Shown in pieces: positions 17,636-24,352 of a stretch of 33,868 bases of DNA. The position numbers were made by a program, and so were the translations under genes. The stretch's first letter is position 1. Every line of letters starts with the position of its first letter. The notes under the pieces were generated by a model. The model ran no database searches. It saw only the letters and a program-made list of their open reading frames with translations, and was not told the DNA's origin. The stretch lies in assembly GCA_045606045.1 (NCBI GenBank), contig JAZURE010000062.1, positions 1 to 33,868 on the forward strand. Reading direction: 5' to 3'. This stretch comes from RGIG8748 sp045606045 (GTDB lineage Bacteria > Bacillota > Clostridia > UMGS1810).

Positions 17636-17949
17636 AATATCACCTTCAGCAAAATTTCGCTTATGAGCACCGCAAGGCACGAGAAAGCCGCAACGGTTAC
17701 AAGACTTTTGTTTTTGAATGCGAGTATAAATGCGCATGCAAAACCTATAACGGCAGATAGTGTATGTTCTGATGCAGAAAACATCGCAGGTATCGTCATT
17801 ACTGCAAGTACGGCATACGGTATGTAGTACAGAAAGGAAATAAGGAACTTATTTTTTATCTTCTTTTTTACAAGGACAAGCGGCAACATTCGTATAAGGT
17901 ATGTAACAAGAGCCGAAACCAAAAGATATACAAAAAAGTTTTTAGTCAT
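17632..17949 (-). CDS. azlD: AzlD-type branched-chain amino acid exporter subunit
   Basis: 105 residues, about four membrane helices. The blocks YLIRMLPLVLVKKK, YYIPYAVLAVMTIPAMF and a hydrophobic C-terminal helix pair match AzlD. With AzlC it forms a two-subunit exporter of branched-chain amino acids and analogues (AzlCD, BrnFE family). The ATG at 17949 is preferred over that at 17955 because GAGGAGG lies at a proper distance. It overlaps the end of azlC by 8 bases and the MATE start by 4. Confidence 0.9.
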   Translation of the reverse strand: MTKNFFVYLLVSALVTYLIRMLPLVLVKKKIKNKFLISFLYYIPYAVLAVMTIPAMFSASEHTLSAVIGFACAFILAFKNKSLVTVAAFSCLAVLISEILLKVIL

Positions 17950-18664
17950 CTTCATCCTCCTCTATAATCTCAATAGGCCGTATAGCTGCAAAAAGCGCGC
18001 TTGCACAGATGGCACATATTATGATTACAAATCCTTGGGGTATGCCTTTAAAAACGGGTACAAAGTTAAATATGCAGCTCAGTACAACGGCAAATACCAC
18101 ACACCAAGCGGTATTCGGGTGTTCGTGTGTTTCGGGAACTACTATGGCTACAAACATGGCATATATTGCAATTCCGAGTGAGGATACCACTATGTCGGGC
18201 AATATGTTTCCTGCTGCAGCGCCTATCAGAGTGCCAAGTGCCCAACCCAGATACGGCGGTATTATGAGACCGTACATATAGCTTCTTCTTACCTTTCCGC
18301 TTTTGGAGGAGGCAACCGCAAACACCTCATCGGTATTTACAAACGAAATCAATAGCTTGTCCACGAGTCTGAATGTTGTGTGGAGCTTCTGCGACAGCGA
18401 TACCGACATAAGAGCATAGCGAAGATTTATTATAAACTGTGTTGCGGCAAGCTCAGTAAATGCACCGCCCGCCGCTATGATGGGCACCGCCGCAAGCTGA
18501 CCTGCAGAGGTTACATTTGTCATGGATATAAGGAGCGCCTCGAGTATACCAAGACCGCTTTCTACAGTAAATATTCCAAAAGCAAAGGATACCGAAAGGT
18601 ATCCGAGGCATATGGGTATGGAGTCTAATATTCCTTTTAGAAATGTGTTGTTTTGTACTTTCAT
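17942..18664 (-). CDS. azlC: AzlC-type branched-chain amino acid exporter subunit
   Basis: 240 residues, about seven membrane segments. Family marks: an N-terminal IPICLGYLSVSFAFGI, AGQLAAVPIIAAGG, INLRYALMSVSLS and VNTDEVFAVAS. AzlC is the large subunit of the AzlCD exporter for valine, leucine, isoleucine or analogues such as azaleucine. GGTGAT overlaps the stop region of the symporter gene just upstream, 10 bases away, so all genes are in one transcript. The C-terminus is acidic (EIIEEDEDD). Confidence 0.92.
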   Translation of the reverse strand: MKVQNNTFLKGILDSIPICLGYLSVSFAFGIFTVESGLGILEALLISMTNVTSAGQLAAVPIIAAGGAFTELAATQFIINLRYALMSVSLSQKLHTTFRLVDKLLISFVNTDEVFAVASSKSGKVRRSYMYGLIIPPYLGWALGTLIGAAAGNILPDIVVSSLGIAIYAMFVAIVVPETHEHPNTAWCVVFAVVLSCIFNFVPVFKGIPQGFVIIICAICASALFAAIRPIEIIEEDEDD

Positions 18665-18674
18665 TTTATCACCG

Positions 18675-20075
18675 TTATTTCCAGTAGTCTACTTCATGGG
18701 GAAGGTCTATGTTTTTTGCGTAGAAAACAGGCTCTTTATTTTGATTTCGCTGTGTATCAAAGTCTTTCAGCGCTCTTATGGCATATTTTCCAAGATAGAG
18801 TATTACAGGCATATTTATTATCGTCATACCGCCCATGGTTATGTCTGCTATATTCCATAACAGGTCTGCACTTAAACCTGCACCCAAAAATATTACAAGT
18901 GATGCAGCAATGTGGGATATATATTGTTCCTTTTTTGTTGGTGTTCGCTTTAGTATATAGTGCAGGCTTCTGTCTACATAGTATAGGTTTCCGAGAAGCG
19001 TGGTAAATGCAAAAAGCACCATTGCAACAGTTATAAATAGAGGTCCTGCATTCCCGAGTGTTTTAAGCATGGCTTTCTGAACATATGGCGCACCCGAAAG
19101 CTCTGCTGCAGGCTCTACGCCCGATGCCATACACATAAAGGCGGTGGCACTGCACACTAAAATGGTATCTATAAATACAGAGAGTACCTGTACAAGCCCC
19201 TGATTTACGGGATGCTTTACATCAGCAGAAGCTGAGGCATTTGGCGCAGAACCGACACCAGCTTCGTTGGAAAAGAGTCCTCTCTTTATTCCGTACATGA
19301 CACATGACCCTGAAAAGCCGCCGAATATTGCCTTGAAATCGAATGCTTCTGTAAATATTCTCGAAAAAACAGACGGCAGAAGATTTATGTTCATAAATGT
19401 AATTATAAGAGCAATGAGTATATATGCAACACCCATTATTGGTACAAGCAAAGTTGTTACATTTATTATTCTCTTGCCGCCTCCTGTAAGGCAATAGCAT
19501 ACAATTACCGCAAGCACAAATCCTATAATCCATGGAGATACGGCTTCGTTATAGAACCCGTAGGGAGAGAAAGTTGATTGAAGATTGTATGATGCAAGCA
19601 TATTAAACCCAAAGCCGTAGGTGAGTATAAGGAATATGGAAAATATTATTGCGAGCGGTCTTGATTTTAAGCTTGCTTCTATATAGTAAGCAGGGCCGCC
19701 GCAGGCACCGTCATTTTCTTTCTTTTTGTAAATCTGGGCAAGGGTACTTTCCACAAAAGCGCTGGCACTGCCAATAAGTGCTATAACCCACATCCAGAAT
19801 ACCGAGCCAAAGCCGCCAAGACAAAGTGCAGTGGACACACCTATGATGTTTCCTGTACCTACTCTGGAAGCGGTGGAAACCATGAGTGCCTGAAAGGACG
19901 AAACTCCGCCCTTGGCAGAACTTTTTTGTGTTACGGATTTAAGCTGCTCGCCCAAAAGGCGAAACTGAACAAAACGGGTTTTGAGTGAAAAATATATTCC
20001 CCCTGCAATAAGAAGTATTATGAGTATGTAGCTGTAGAGGGCATCATTTACGGATGAAATTAAATTTTCCAACAT
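18675..20075 (-). CDS. Alanine/glycine:cation symporter (AGCS family)
   Basis: 466 residues, about eleven membrane helices. Typical AGCS blocks: FSLKTRFVQFRLL near the N-terminus, SRVGTGNIIGVSTAL, GGPAYYIE, and GLFSNEAGVGSAPNASA, the family signature. It imports alanine or glycine (some members other small amino acids) with sodium. AGGAGA precedes the ATG. First gene of the minus-strand operon, with a consensus promoter upstream. Paired with AzlCD, this operon imports one set of small amino acids and exports branched-chain ones (inference). Confidence 0.93.
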   Translation of the reverse strand: MLENLISSVNDALYSYILIILLIAGGIYFSLKTRFVQFRLLGEQLKSVTQKSSAKGGVSSFQALMVSTASRVGTGNIIGVSTALCLGGFGSVFWMWVIALIGSASAFVESTLAQIYKKKENDGACGGPAYYIEASLKSRPLAIIFSIFLILTYGFGFNMLASYNLQSTFSPYGFYNEAVSPWIIGFVLAVIVCYCLTGGGKRIINVTTLLVPIMGVAYILIALIITFMNINLLPSVFSRIFTEAFDFKAIFGGFSGSCVMYGIKRGLFSNEAGVGSAPNASASADVKHPVNQGLVQVLSVFIDTILVCSATAFMCMASGVEPAAELSGAPYVQKAMLKTLGNAGPLFITVAMVLFAFTTLLGNLYYVDRSLHYILKRTPTKKEQYISHIAASLVIFLGAGLSADLLWNIADITMGGMTIINMPVILYLGKYAIRALKDFDTQRNQNKEPVFYAKNIDLPHEVDYWK

Positions 20076-20106
20076 AATCCTGTCTCCTTATAACAAATCA
20101 GATTTA

Positions 20107-20135
20107 ATTATAACTAATATATAGAAAAAAGTCAA
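20107..20135 (-). promoter_or_regulatory. Promoter of the AGCS-azlCD-MATE-tspO operon
   Basis: On the minus strand TTGACT (20135-20130), 17-base spacer, TATAAT (20112-20107). It lies back to back with the tRNA-Pro promoter. Confidence 0.75.
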
Positions 20136-20153
20136 TTTTTATTTAATCAGATC

Positions 20154-20182
20154 TTGACTTTAAAATAAACATTTGTTATAAT
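20154..20182 (+). promoter_or_regulatory. Promoter of tRNA-Pro
   Basis: TTGACT 20154-20159, 17-base spacer, TATAAT 20177-20182, 18 bases before the tRNA. Confidence 0.85.
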
Positions 20183-20200
20183 ACTTCTGCTCACATATTT

Positions 20201-20277
20201 CGGGATGTAGCGCAGTTTGGTAGCGCATCTGGTTTGGGACCAGAGGGCCGCAGGTTCGAATCCTGTCATCCCGACCA
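20201..20277 (+). tRNA. tRNA-Pro(UGG)
   Basis: Full cloverleaf of 77 bases with encoded CCA. Acceptor CGGGATG pairs with CATCCCG, discriminator A, anticodon loop TTTGGGA giving TGG, T-arm with GGTTCGAATCC. It reads proline codons. Confidence 0.97.
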
Positions 20278-20312
20278 AAAATACAGAGGGGATTTTTGCC
20301 CTCTGTATTTTT
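20278..20312 (+). terminator. Terminator after tRNA-Pro
   Basis: Stem of ATACAGAGGG with CCCTCTGTAT plus A/T pairs, 8-nt loop, ending in T's; starts right after the CCA. Confidence 0.8.
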
Positions 20313-20502
20313 AATTGAATGAAATGGAGGCGGTTCTGCGGCGTGCGTCCAAAGGTCATGATAAAAAGCCGATAAAGATGGAAAGGGATATGTTGTGTTT
20401 TGCAGAATAAAGCACAAGACCTCAGAGGATTTCTCCGTAGGCGCCCTGAGCGAAGCGAGGAAGTACTCGAAGGGGTATTCGAATCCTGTCATCCCGACCA
20501 AA
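20278..20502 (+). repeat. Short element after tRNA-Pro ending in a copy of the tRNA 3' end
   Basis: A perfect 25-base direct repeat: 20255-20279 (the T-loop half, acceptor strand and CCA of tRNA-Pro plus AA) recurs at 20478-20502, 223 bases downstream. Between them lie the first terminator and a non-coding stretch with CCCTGAGCGAAGCGAGG near 20442. The arrangement resembles attL/attR of an element inserted in a tRNA 3' end, but there is no integrase and the element is far too short to be autonomous. A second terminator follows the copy. A similar layout follows tRNA-Tyr. Confidence 0.7.
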
Positions 20503-20503
20503 C

Positions 20504-20532
20504 AAAAAAAGTCTCCTTCGGGAGACTTTTTT
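20504..20532. terminator. Bidirectional terminator with TTCG tetraloop
   Basis: GTCTCC (20511-20516), TTCG, GGAGAC (20521-20526), flanked by runs of A and T, so it works on either strand. It ends the tRNA-Pro element and the yitT gene. Confidence 0.85.
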
Positions 20533-21379
20533 ATAGGATACCATTATTTACTACACTTTTAAAGTATATGGTATCTTCCTTTGAGGCAAGAAACTTCTCT
20601 ATATCAGCCGCAGATTGCTTATCTGCTACACAAAGTATGAGCTTTTTGTCTGTTCCGCTGTATGCACCCCGGGCATCCATTATTGTAGCTCTTTGGTGCA
20701 GTTTTGAGGATATTTCGCCAATAATAGTTTGTATATCGGATGTTATTATTTCAAACTTTACTGTTTCTGTTCTGTAGTGGCGTATGGAGTTGCTGGTTGC
20801 CGAACATACAAAAGAATATATTATACTGCATATTACAGGCTCGAGCTTAAATCCGTATACAAAATATGAAGATAGTGCCACAGACATATTTATAGCAAAT
20901 ATAACTGCCATAAAGTTCATATGAGGTTTCACTCTTTTTATAAGCGATGCGACAATATCCACTCCGCCTGAGGAAGCGTTCATATTAATCGAAAATGCAT
21001 ACACAACACCTCGAAGTGCACCAGCGGCTATCGGCGAAAGCACCGTGCTCGTTCCGTTATTTGTATGGTATTGCAAAAATGATATATCTGTATTTTTGAG
21101 TATTATTAAAACTGTAGAAAATGTAAAAATGTATATTGCGGTTTTTGTGGCAAAATCCCTGTTTAAGTATATACAGGAGAGCAAAACAAGCGGAATATTT
21201 ACAATAAGTGATAGGTAGCCCATGCTTATATCCGTAACATCCTGAATTATGGTACAAATTCCGTCTATACCTGCAGGGGCAAAGGAATTTGGGAATATGA
21301 GGATGCTGTAAACAAAAGCCATAAACGCCGAGAGAAGAATTACAGCTAAATATTGTGAGATTCTTTTGTAAGCAGTCAT
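20531..21379 (-). CDS. YitT family membrane protein (DUF161/DUF2179)
   Basis: 282 residues from the ATG at 21379, which has AAAGGTGAT 6 bases ahead; the upstream start at 21436 lacks one. Five or six membrane helices (to about residue 195) with the pattern FAPAGIDGI, GALRGVVYAFSINMNASSGGVDIVA, then a cytoplasmic DUF2179 domain (about 205-280; VKFEIITSDIQTI, ATIMDARGAYSGTDKKLILCVA). The family is widespread in Firmicutes and of unknown transport role. It is divergent from a LysR gene and its promoter -35 overlaps a palindrome likely bound by that regulator. Confidence 0.88.
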   Translation of the reverse strand: MTAYKRISQYLAVILLSAFMAFVYSILIFPNSFAPAGIDGICTIIQDVTDISMGYLSLIVNIPLVLLSCIYLNRDFATKTAIYIFTFSTVLIILKNTDISFLQYHTNNGTSTVLSPIAAGALRGVVYAFSINMNASSGGVDIVASLIKRVKPHMNFMAVIFAINMSVALSSYFVYGFKLEPVICSIIYSFVCSATSNSIRHYRTETVKFEIITSDIQTIIGEISSKLHQRATIMDARGAYSGTDKKLILCVADKQSAADIEKFLASKEDTIYFKSVVNNGIL

Positions 21380-21399
21380 GTAAGTATCACCTTTCTTTG

Positions 21400-21458
21400 T
21401 TGACATTATTATAAACTTGCCATATAATATAATCAAATACTAATAAAATATATTTGAT
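21400..21458. promoter_or_regulatory. Overlapping divergent promoters and LysR-type operator
   Basis: + strand: perfect TTGACA (21400-21405), 17-base spacer, TATAAT (21423-21428) toward lysR. Minus strand: TTGATT (21436-21431), 17-base spacer, TATAAT (21413-21408) toward yitT. A dyad ATCAAATA (21432-21439) / TATTTGAT (21451-21458) with an 11-base gap lies on the transcription start of the lysR promoter and on the -35 of the yitT promoter. That is a classic LysR-type arrangement for autorepression and control of the divergent gene. Confidence 0.7.
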
Positions 21459-21484
21459 ATAGAAATTAACTATGAGAGGTGCCT

Positions 21485-22429
21485 ATGTTTTCCAAATATA
21501 AGTATGTATATACAGTGTGCAAAGAGCAGAGTATAACCAAGGCTGCAGAAAAGCTTTTTATATCACAGCCGTCGCTCAGTGTTGCAATTAAAAATACAGA
21601 GAAGAAAATAGGCGCATCCCTTTTTGAACGAAGTGGCACGGGTATAACCCTTACCGAAGTAGGTGAGAGATATATAGAAGCCGCTGAAAAGATGCTTCTT
21701 GCCGAAAAGGAATTTGAAAACAAGCTAAATGACATATACAATCTTGAGTGCGGAAATATAACCGTAGGAGGAACAAACTATCTGTCATCGTATGTTTTAC
21801 CTCATATTATAAATGTGTTCCGCAAAAAGCATCCGAATATAAATGTAAACCTTGTGGAGTCAAAATCTTCAAGCATTGCGGAAATGGTAAAGGATGAGGA
21901 TGTAGATATCATAGTAGACAGCTTTGATGGCGAAAGAGAGGAGTATGAGCTTTTTCCGCTTGTTAAAGAACATATCTTTCTTTGCTGCTTTGCCGACCAT
22001 CCCATAAATAGCAAATTTACTGAAAATATCATTTCCTCGAAGGATGTTTTCAGAGAAGATTTTGATATAAACAAAGTAAAACCTTTAGGAATAGAGAATT
22101 TTAAAGATGAAAACTTCATACTCCTAAAAAAAGGAAACGACATGTACAAACGTGCGATGGCGGTGTTTTTGGATGGAGATATTAAACCAAATATAGAATT
22201 TTTTGTAGACCAGCTTAATATATCCTATGCTTTGTGTGAGGCGGGACTTGGTATGTGTTTTATAACTGATACCTTTCTAAAGTATATTAAATATCATGCG
22301 GACATGGCGCTTTATAAAATTGACACCTCACATGACAGCCGTACTCTCTATGTCGGATACAAAAAGAACAGATATTGCACCACAGCCATGCGAGAATTCA
22401 TCCTTTTGGCACAAGAAGTAGTTAAATAA
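21485..22429 (+). CDS. LysR-type transcriptional regulator
   Basis: 314 residues from the ATG at 21485 (GAGAGG 6 bases ahead; an in-frame GTG at 21479 is inside this site). Residues 1-60 are the winged HTH (SITKAAEKLFISQPSLSVAIKNTEKKIG, LFERSGTGITLTEVG), followed by a periplasmic-binding-like effector domain (about 90-300; GNITVGGTNYLSSYVLPHI, ALCEAGLGMCFI). Family members bind dyads and respond to small metabolites; the ligand is unknown. Divergent from yitT, with a dyad between them, so yitT is the probable target along with its own gene. Confidence 0.9.
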   Translation: MFSKYKYVYTVCKEQSITKAAEKLFISQPSLSVAIKNTEKKIGASLFERSGTGITLTEVGERYIEAAEKMLLAEKEFENKLNDIYNLECGNITVGGTNYLSSYVLPHIINVFRKKHPNINVNLVESKSSSIAEMVKDEDVDIIVDSFDGEREEYELFPLVKEHIFLCCFADHPINSKFTENIISSKDVFREDFDINKVKPLGIENFKDENFILLKKGNDMYKRAMAVFLDGDIKPNIEFFVDQLNISYALCEAGLGMCFITDTFLKYIKYHADMALYKIDTSHDSRTLYVGYKKNRYCTTAMREFILLAQEVVK

Positions 22430-22460
22430 TAAAAAAAATTTTTATTTTTTTAAAAAAGTG

Positions 22461-22489
22461 TTGACAAGTTGTATTTTATATGCTATTAT
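22461..22489 (+). promoter_or_regulatory. Promoter of the tRNA-Val/Thr/Tyr cluster
   Basis: TTGACA 22461-22466, 17-base spacer, TATTAT 22484-22489, 24 bases before tRNA-Val. Confidence 0.8.
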
Positions 22490-22513
22490 TGTCAAGTACC
22501 GTTTTTGAGGCAC

Positions 22514-22589
22514 GGGAGCTTAGCTCAGCTGGGAGAGCATCTGCCTTACAAGCAGAGGGTCACAGGTTCGAGCCCTGTAGCTCCCACCA
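22514..22589 (+). tRNA. tRNA-Val(UAC)
   Basis: 76 bases with encoded CCA; acceptor GGGAGCT/AGCTCCC, anticodon loop CTTACAA giving TAC. Confidence 0.97.
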
Positions 22590-22610
22590 CAAAAACTTAC
22601 AATTAAATAT

Positions 22611-22686
22611 GCTGGTGTAGCTCAATTGGCAGAGCAGCTGATTTGTAATCAGCAGGTTGCGGGTTCAAGTCCCATCACCAGCTCCA
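22611..22686 (+). tRNA. tRNA-Thr(UGU)
   Basis: 76 bases with encoded CCA; acceptor GCTGGTG/CACCAGC, discriminator T, anticodon loop TTTGTAA giving TGT. Confidence 0.97.
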
Positions 22687-22771
22687 GGGGAGGTTCCCGA
22701 GTGGCCAAAGGGGGCAGACTGTAAATCTGTTAGCTACGCTTTCGATGGTTCGAATCCATCTCTCCCCACCA
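22687..22771 (+). tRNA. tRNA-Tyr(GUA)
   Basis: 85 bases with a long variable arm and encoded CCA; anticodon loop CTGTAAA giving GTA. It begins at the base right after the CCA of tRNA-Thr. Confidence 0.97.
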
Positions 22772-22808
22772 CAAAAAAAGACTGTCTGTTGACAGTCTTT
22801 TTTTGTGG
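22769..22808 (+). terminator. Terminator after tRNA-Tyr
   Basis: 18-bp stem 22769-22786 with 22791-22808, loop TGTT; the stem includes A-run and T-run and the CCA bases of the tRNA. Confidence 0.85.
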
Positions 22809-22923
22809 TAATAATTAGGGGATTCGAACCGAGCGAAAAAGAAATGTGCCGGTGGCACATTTCAGCGAGGACGGCCCTTTAAGGTTGCGAAGCAACCGTG
22901 GGCGAATCCATCTCTCCCCACCA
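22772..22923 (+). repeat. Short element after tRNA-Tyr ending in a copy of the tRNA 3' end
   Basis: The last 21 bases of tRNA-Tyr (22751-22771) recur exactly at 22903-22923, 152 bases downstream. Between lie the terminator, a reverse-complement T-arm-like string GGGGATTCGAACC (about 22818-22830), a hairpin AAATGTGCC/GGCACATTT and a hairpin GGTTGC-GAA-GCAACC. The motif GAGCGA...AGCGAGGA flanks the first hairpin; in the tRNA-Pro element the two halves are directly joined. A TTCG-loop terminator follows in both. Confidence 0.7.
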
Positions 22924-22956
22924 GAAAAAACGGCTTGTTTCGACAAGTCGTTTTTT
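22924..22956 (+). terminator. Second terminator, TTCG tetraloop
   Basis: ACGGCTTGT (22930-22938), loop TTCG, ACAAGTCGT (22943-22951) with one G-T pair, then T's. Confidence 0.8.
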
Positions 22957-23021
22957 AGTTATATTTGTCTTTGACAAGTTATATTGCTACGCAGTTATAT
23001 TCGGCTTGCACGGAGTTATAT
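22957..23021 (+). repeat. Four AGTTATATT units separated by mini-hairpins
   Basis: AGTTATATT at 22957, 22977, 22993 and 23013 (spacings 20, 16, 20). The spacers are mostly short palindromes: TTGTC-TTT-GACAA, GC-TAC-GC and, after the last unit, GTGC-TCC-GCAC. The stretch 22924-23126 otherwise has no gene. Function unknown. Confidence 0.65.
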
Positions 23022-23078
23022 TGTGCTCCGCACAGTTTAGAGGTAAATATAAATTAAAGGTACATGCACGAAGTACAG

Positions 23079-23121
23079 GCACCCCCTCATATATTGATAT
23101 TGTGTCAATATTCGGAGGTGC
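23079..23121 (+). promoter_or_regulatory. Hairpin holding the sigK ribosome binding site
   Basis: GCACC...GGTGC (23079-23083 with 23117-23121) plus CC/GG, and an inner stem ATATTGA/TCAATAT. GGAGG (23114-23118) is in the 3' arm and the GTG start is at 23127. T's follow, so it may act as a terminator or as a block on translation. Confidence 0.5.
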
Positions 23122-23126
23122 TTTTT

Positions 23127-23810
23127 GTGTTATCTTTTTTGGCTCAGCTTATGCCAAAGATGTTTTTCGTATTGTCATATGTTACCAATGTTAGCTCCTT
23201 TGCGGTGCCTCTTACAAATGAAGAGGAGACTATGTATCTTGAGAGGTACAAAAACGGCGACAAAGATGCAAGAAATATCCTTATAGAACGCAATCTTCGC
23301 CTTGTAGCCCATGTGGTAAAGAAGTATCCCGCCGCGGGCGATAGCGATGACCTTATAAGTATAGGTACAATAGGACTTATAAAGGCAATATCCTCATACA
23401 AGGACGGCAAGGGAACGCGCCTTAGTACATATGCCGCAAGATGTATAGAAAACGAAATCCTCATGAGCATCCGTTCAAACAAAAAAAGGCAAAACGAAGT
23501 TCTTCTTCAGGATACAGTAGGCAAGGATGCCGACGGCAAGGAGATGAGCCTTATAGAGCGTGTCGGCTCGGATGGAGAGGATGTATTCGACGAGGTGGAA
23601 ACACGCCTTAGAATAAAGGACCTTTATGAAAAGATGTCGCAGATACTTGCCAAAAGAGAGAAGAAAATTTTGGAATTAAGGTACGGTCTTGGAGGAGGCG
23701 AGGCATTTACCCAAAAGGAGATAGCATCTTTTATGGGTATATCTCGCTCGTATGTGTCAAGAATAGAAAAGAAAGCCTTGTCAAAGCTTTCGGGTGCTAT
23801 GAACAGTTAA
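23127..23810 (+). CDS. sigK: Sporulation sigma factor sigma-K (pro-sigma-K)
   Basis: 227 residues from a GTG start placed by GGAGG 8 bases upstream. Region 2: NLRLVAHVVKKY, DLISIGTIGLIKAI, RLSTYAARCIENEILM; region 4: EKKILELRYGLGG with the HTH FTQKEIASFMGISRSYVSRIEKKAL. Wording of these blocks (NLRLVAHVVKK, GISRSYVSRIEK) fits sigma-K better than sigma-E. The first 17 residues (LSFLAQLMPKMFFVLS) precede YVTN, as in the Bacillus pro-sequence removed at YVKN by SpoIVFB. Sigma-K drives late mother-cell genes in spore formation. The gene is intact, with no skin-type insertion. It converges on a bofC-like gene with which its stop overlaps. Confidence 0.88.
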   Translation: MLSFLAQLMPKMFFVLSYVTNVSSFAVPLTNEEETMYLERYKNGDKDARNILIERNLRLVAHVVKKYPAAGDSDDLISIGTIGLIKAISSYKDGKGTRLSTYAARCIENEILMSIRSNKKRQNEVLLQDTVGKDADGKEMSLIERVGSDGEDVFDEVETRLRIKDLYEKMSQILAKREKKILELRYGLGGGEAFTQKEIASFMGISRSYVSRIEKKALSKLSGAMNS

Positions 23811-24205
23811 CTCGAAAAATCTTCTATGAGAATAAACATATCCTCTCTGTTTGTAAGCTCTATCCCTACCGTAAGGGCGCTTATGTCCTCGGCAGTAAGA
23901 TAAAATGGCTTTATGCTCTCCACGGGAGATATTATTCTGGTGCCGTCTGTCTTTTGTGTTACAAGATAGACGGTATCGGTCTCTTCATTGTATTTGAGGA
24001 TATATTTTTCGGTGGGAGAGTTCTCTACCGATACAGATTTCGCCTCGGGGATATCTTCCTTGTTTTTTTCTTGTACAGACTCTTTTTTTACAATTTCGTT
24101 TTTGTATTGTTTTTTGGCATACATATTACCCAAAAAACTTCCTGCACAAATGCACGCAGCAGAGCATATAGATATCAATATAACGGTTTTTGACAGTTTA
24201 ATCAT
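23807..24205 (-). CDS. BofC-like protein
   Basis: 132 residues: an N-terminal membrane anchor or signal (about 8-30), a charged linker, and a C-terminal domain of about 65 residues (YILKYNEETDTVYLVTQ, then LTAEDISALTVGIELTNREDMFILIEDFSS) that resembles the BofC C-terminal domain (L-EEDI..L..GI......L...LEDF). In Bacillus BofC restrains the SpoIVB signal that leads to pro-sigma-K cleavage. Lying tail to tail with sigK (stops share 4 bases) supports a link to sigma-K control. Assignment by motif layout, moderate. Confidence 0.65.
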   Translation of the reverse strand: MIKLSKTVILISICSAACICAGSFLGNMYAKKQYKNEIVKKESVQEKNKEDIPEAKSVSVENSPTEKYILKYNEETDTVYLVTQKTDGTRIISPVESIKPFYLTAEDISALTVGIELTNREDMFILIEDFSS

Positions 24206-24302
24206 GGTATTTTCCCTTGCTTTTTTGATTTTTTCTTAGTTTTACCATCAAATTTTAAACTATTCGTAAATTAATTGTAACATTAATTTATTATTTATGT
24301 GT

Positions 24303-24308
24303 TATAAT
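24303..24308 (+). promoter_or_regulatory. Possible -10 box ahead of the PBP gene
   Basis: TATAAT 45 bases before the start codon, without a good -35 at 17 bases. Confidence 0.35.
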
Positions 24309-24352
24309 AAATACGGGAAAATAGAATTAACCGCAGAAATGAGGGAGTTCAC

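Noticed and set aside
16295..17737. Longer MATE protein starting at 17737
   Set aside because: The extra 34 residues run through azlD and are not membrane-protein-like; the overlap ATGA at 17632-17635 with a ribosome site marks the start.
20147..20501. Minus-strand frames over tRNA-Pro and the downstream element
   Set aside because: They are antisense reads of tRNA sequence (RDDRIRTCG / MTGFEPAALWSQT type), a known source of false proteins.
20278..20502. A full integrative element in tRNA-Pro
   Set aside because: Only 223 bases lie between the repeats and no integrase or other gene is present; kept as a short element only.
22675..22860. Minus-strand frame over tRNA-Tyr (GERWIRTIESVANRF type)
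   Set aside because: Antisense of the tRNA; the same kind of false protein.
22957..23021. CRISPR array
   Set aside because: Repeat units are 9 bases, spacers are 7-11 bases and palindromic, and no cas gene is seen.
23079..23126. Plain intrinsic terminator before sigK
   Set aside because: The 3' arm contains the sigK ribosome binding site and the T-run is only five bases, so a regulatory role is at least as likely.
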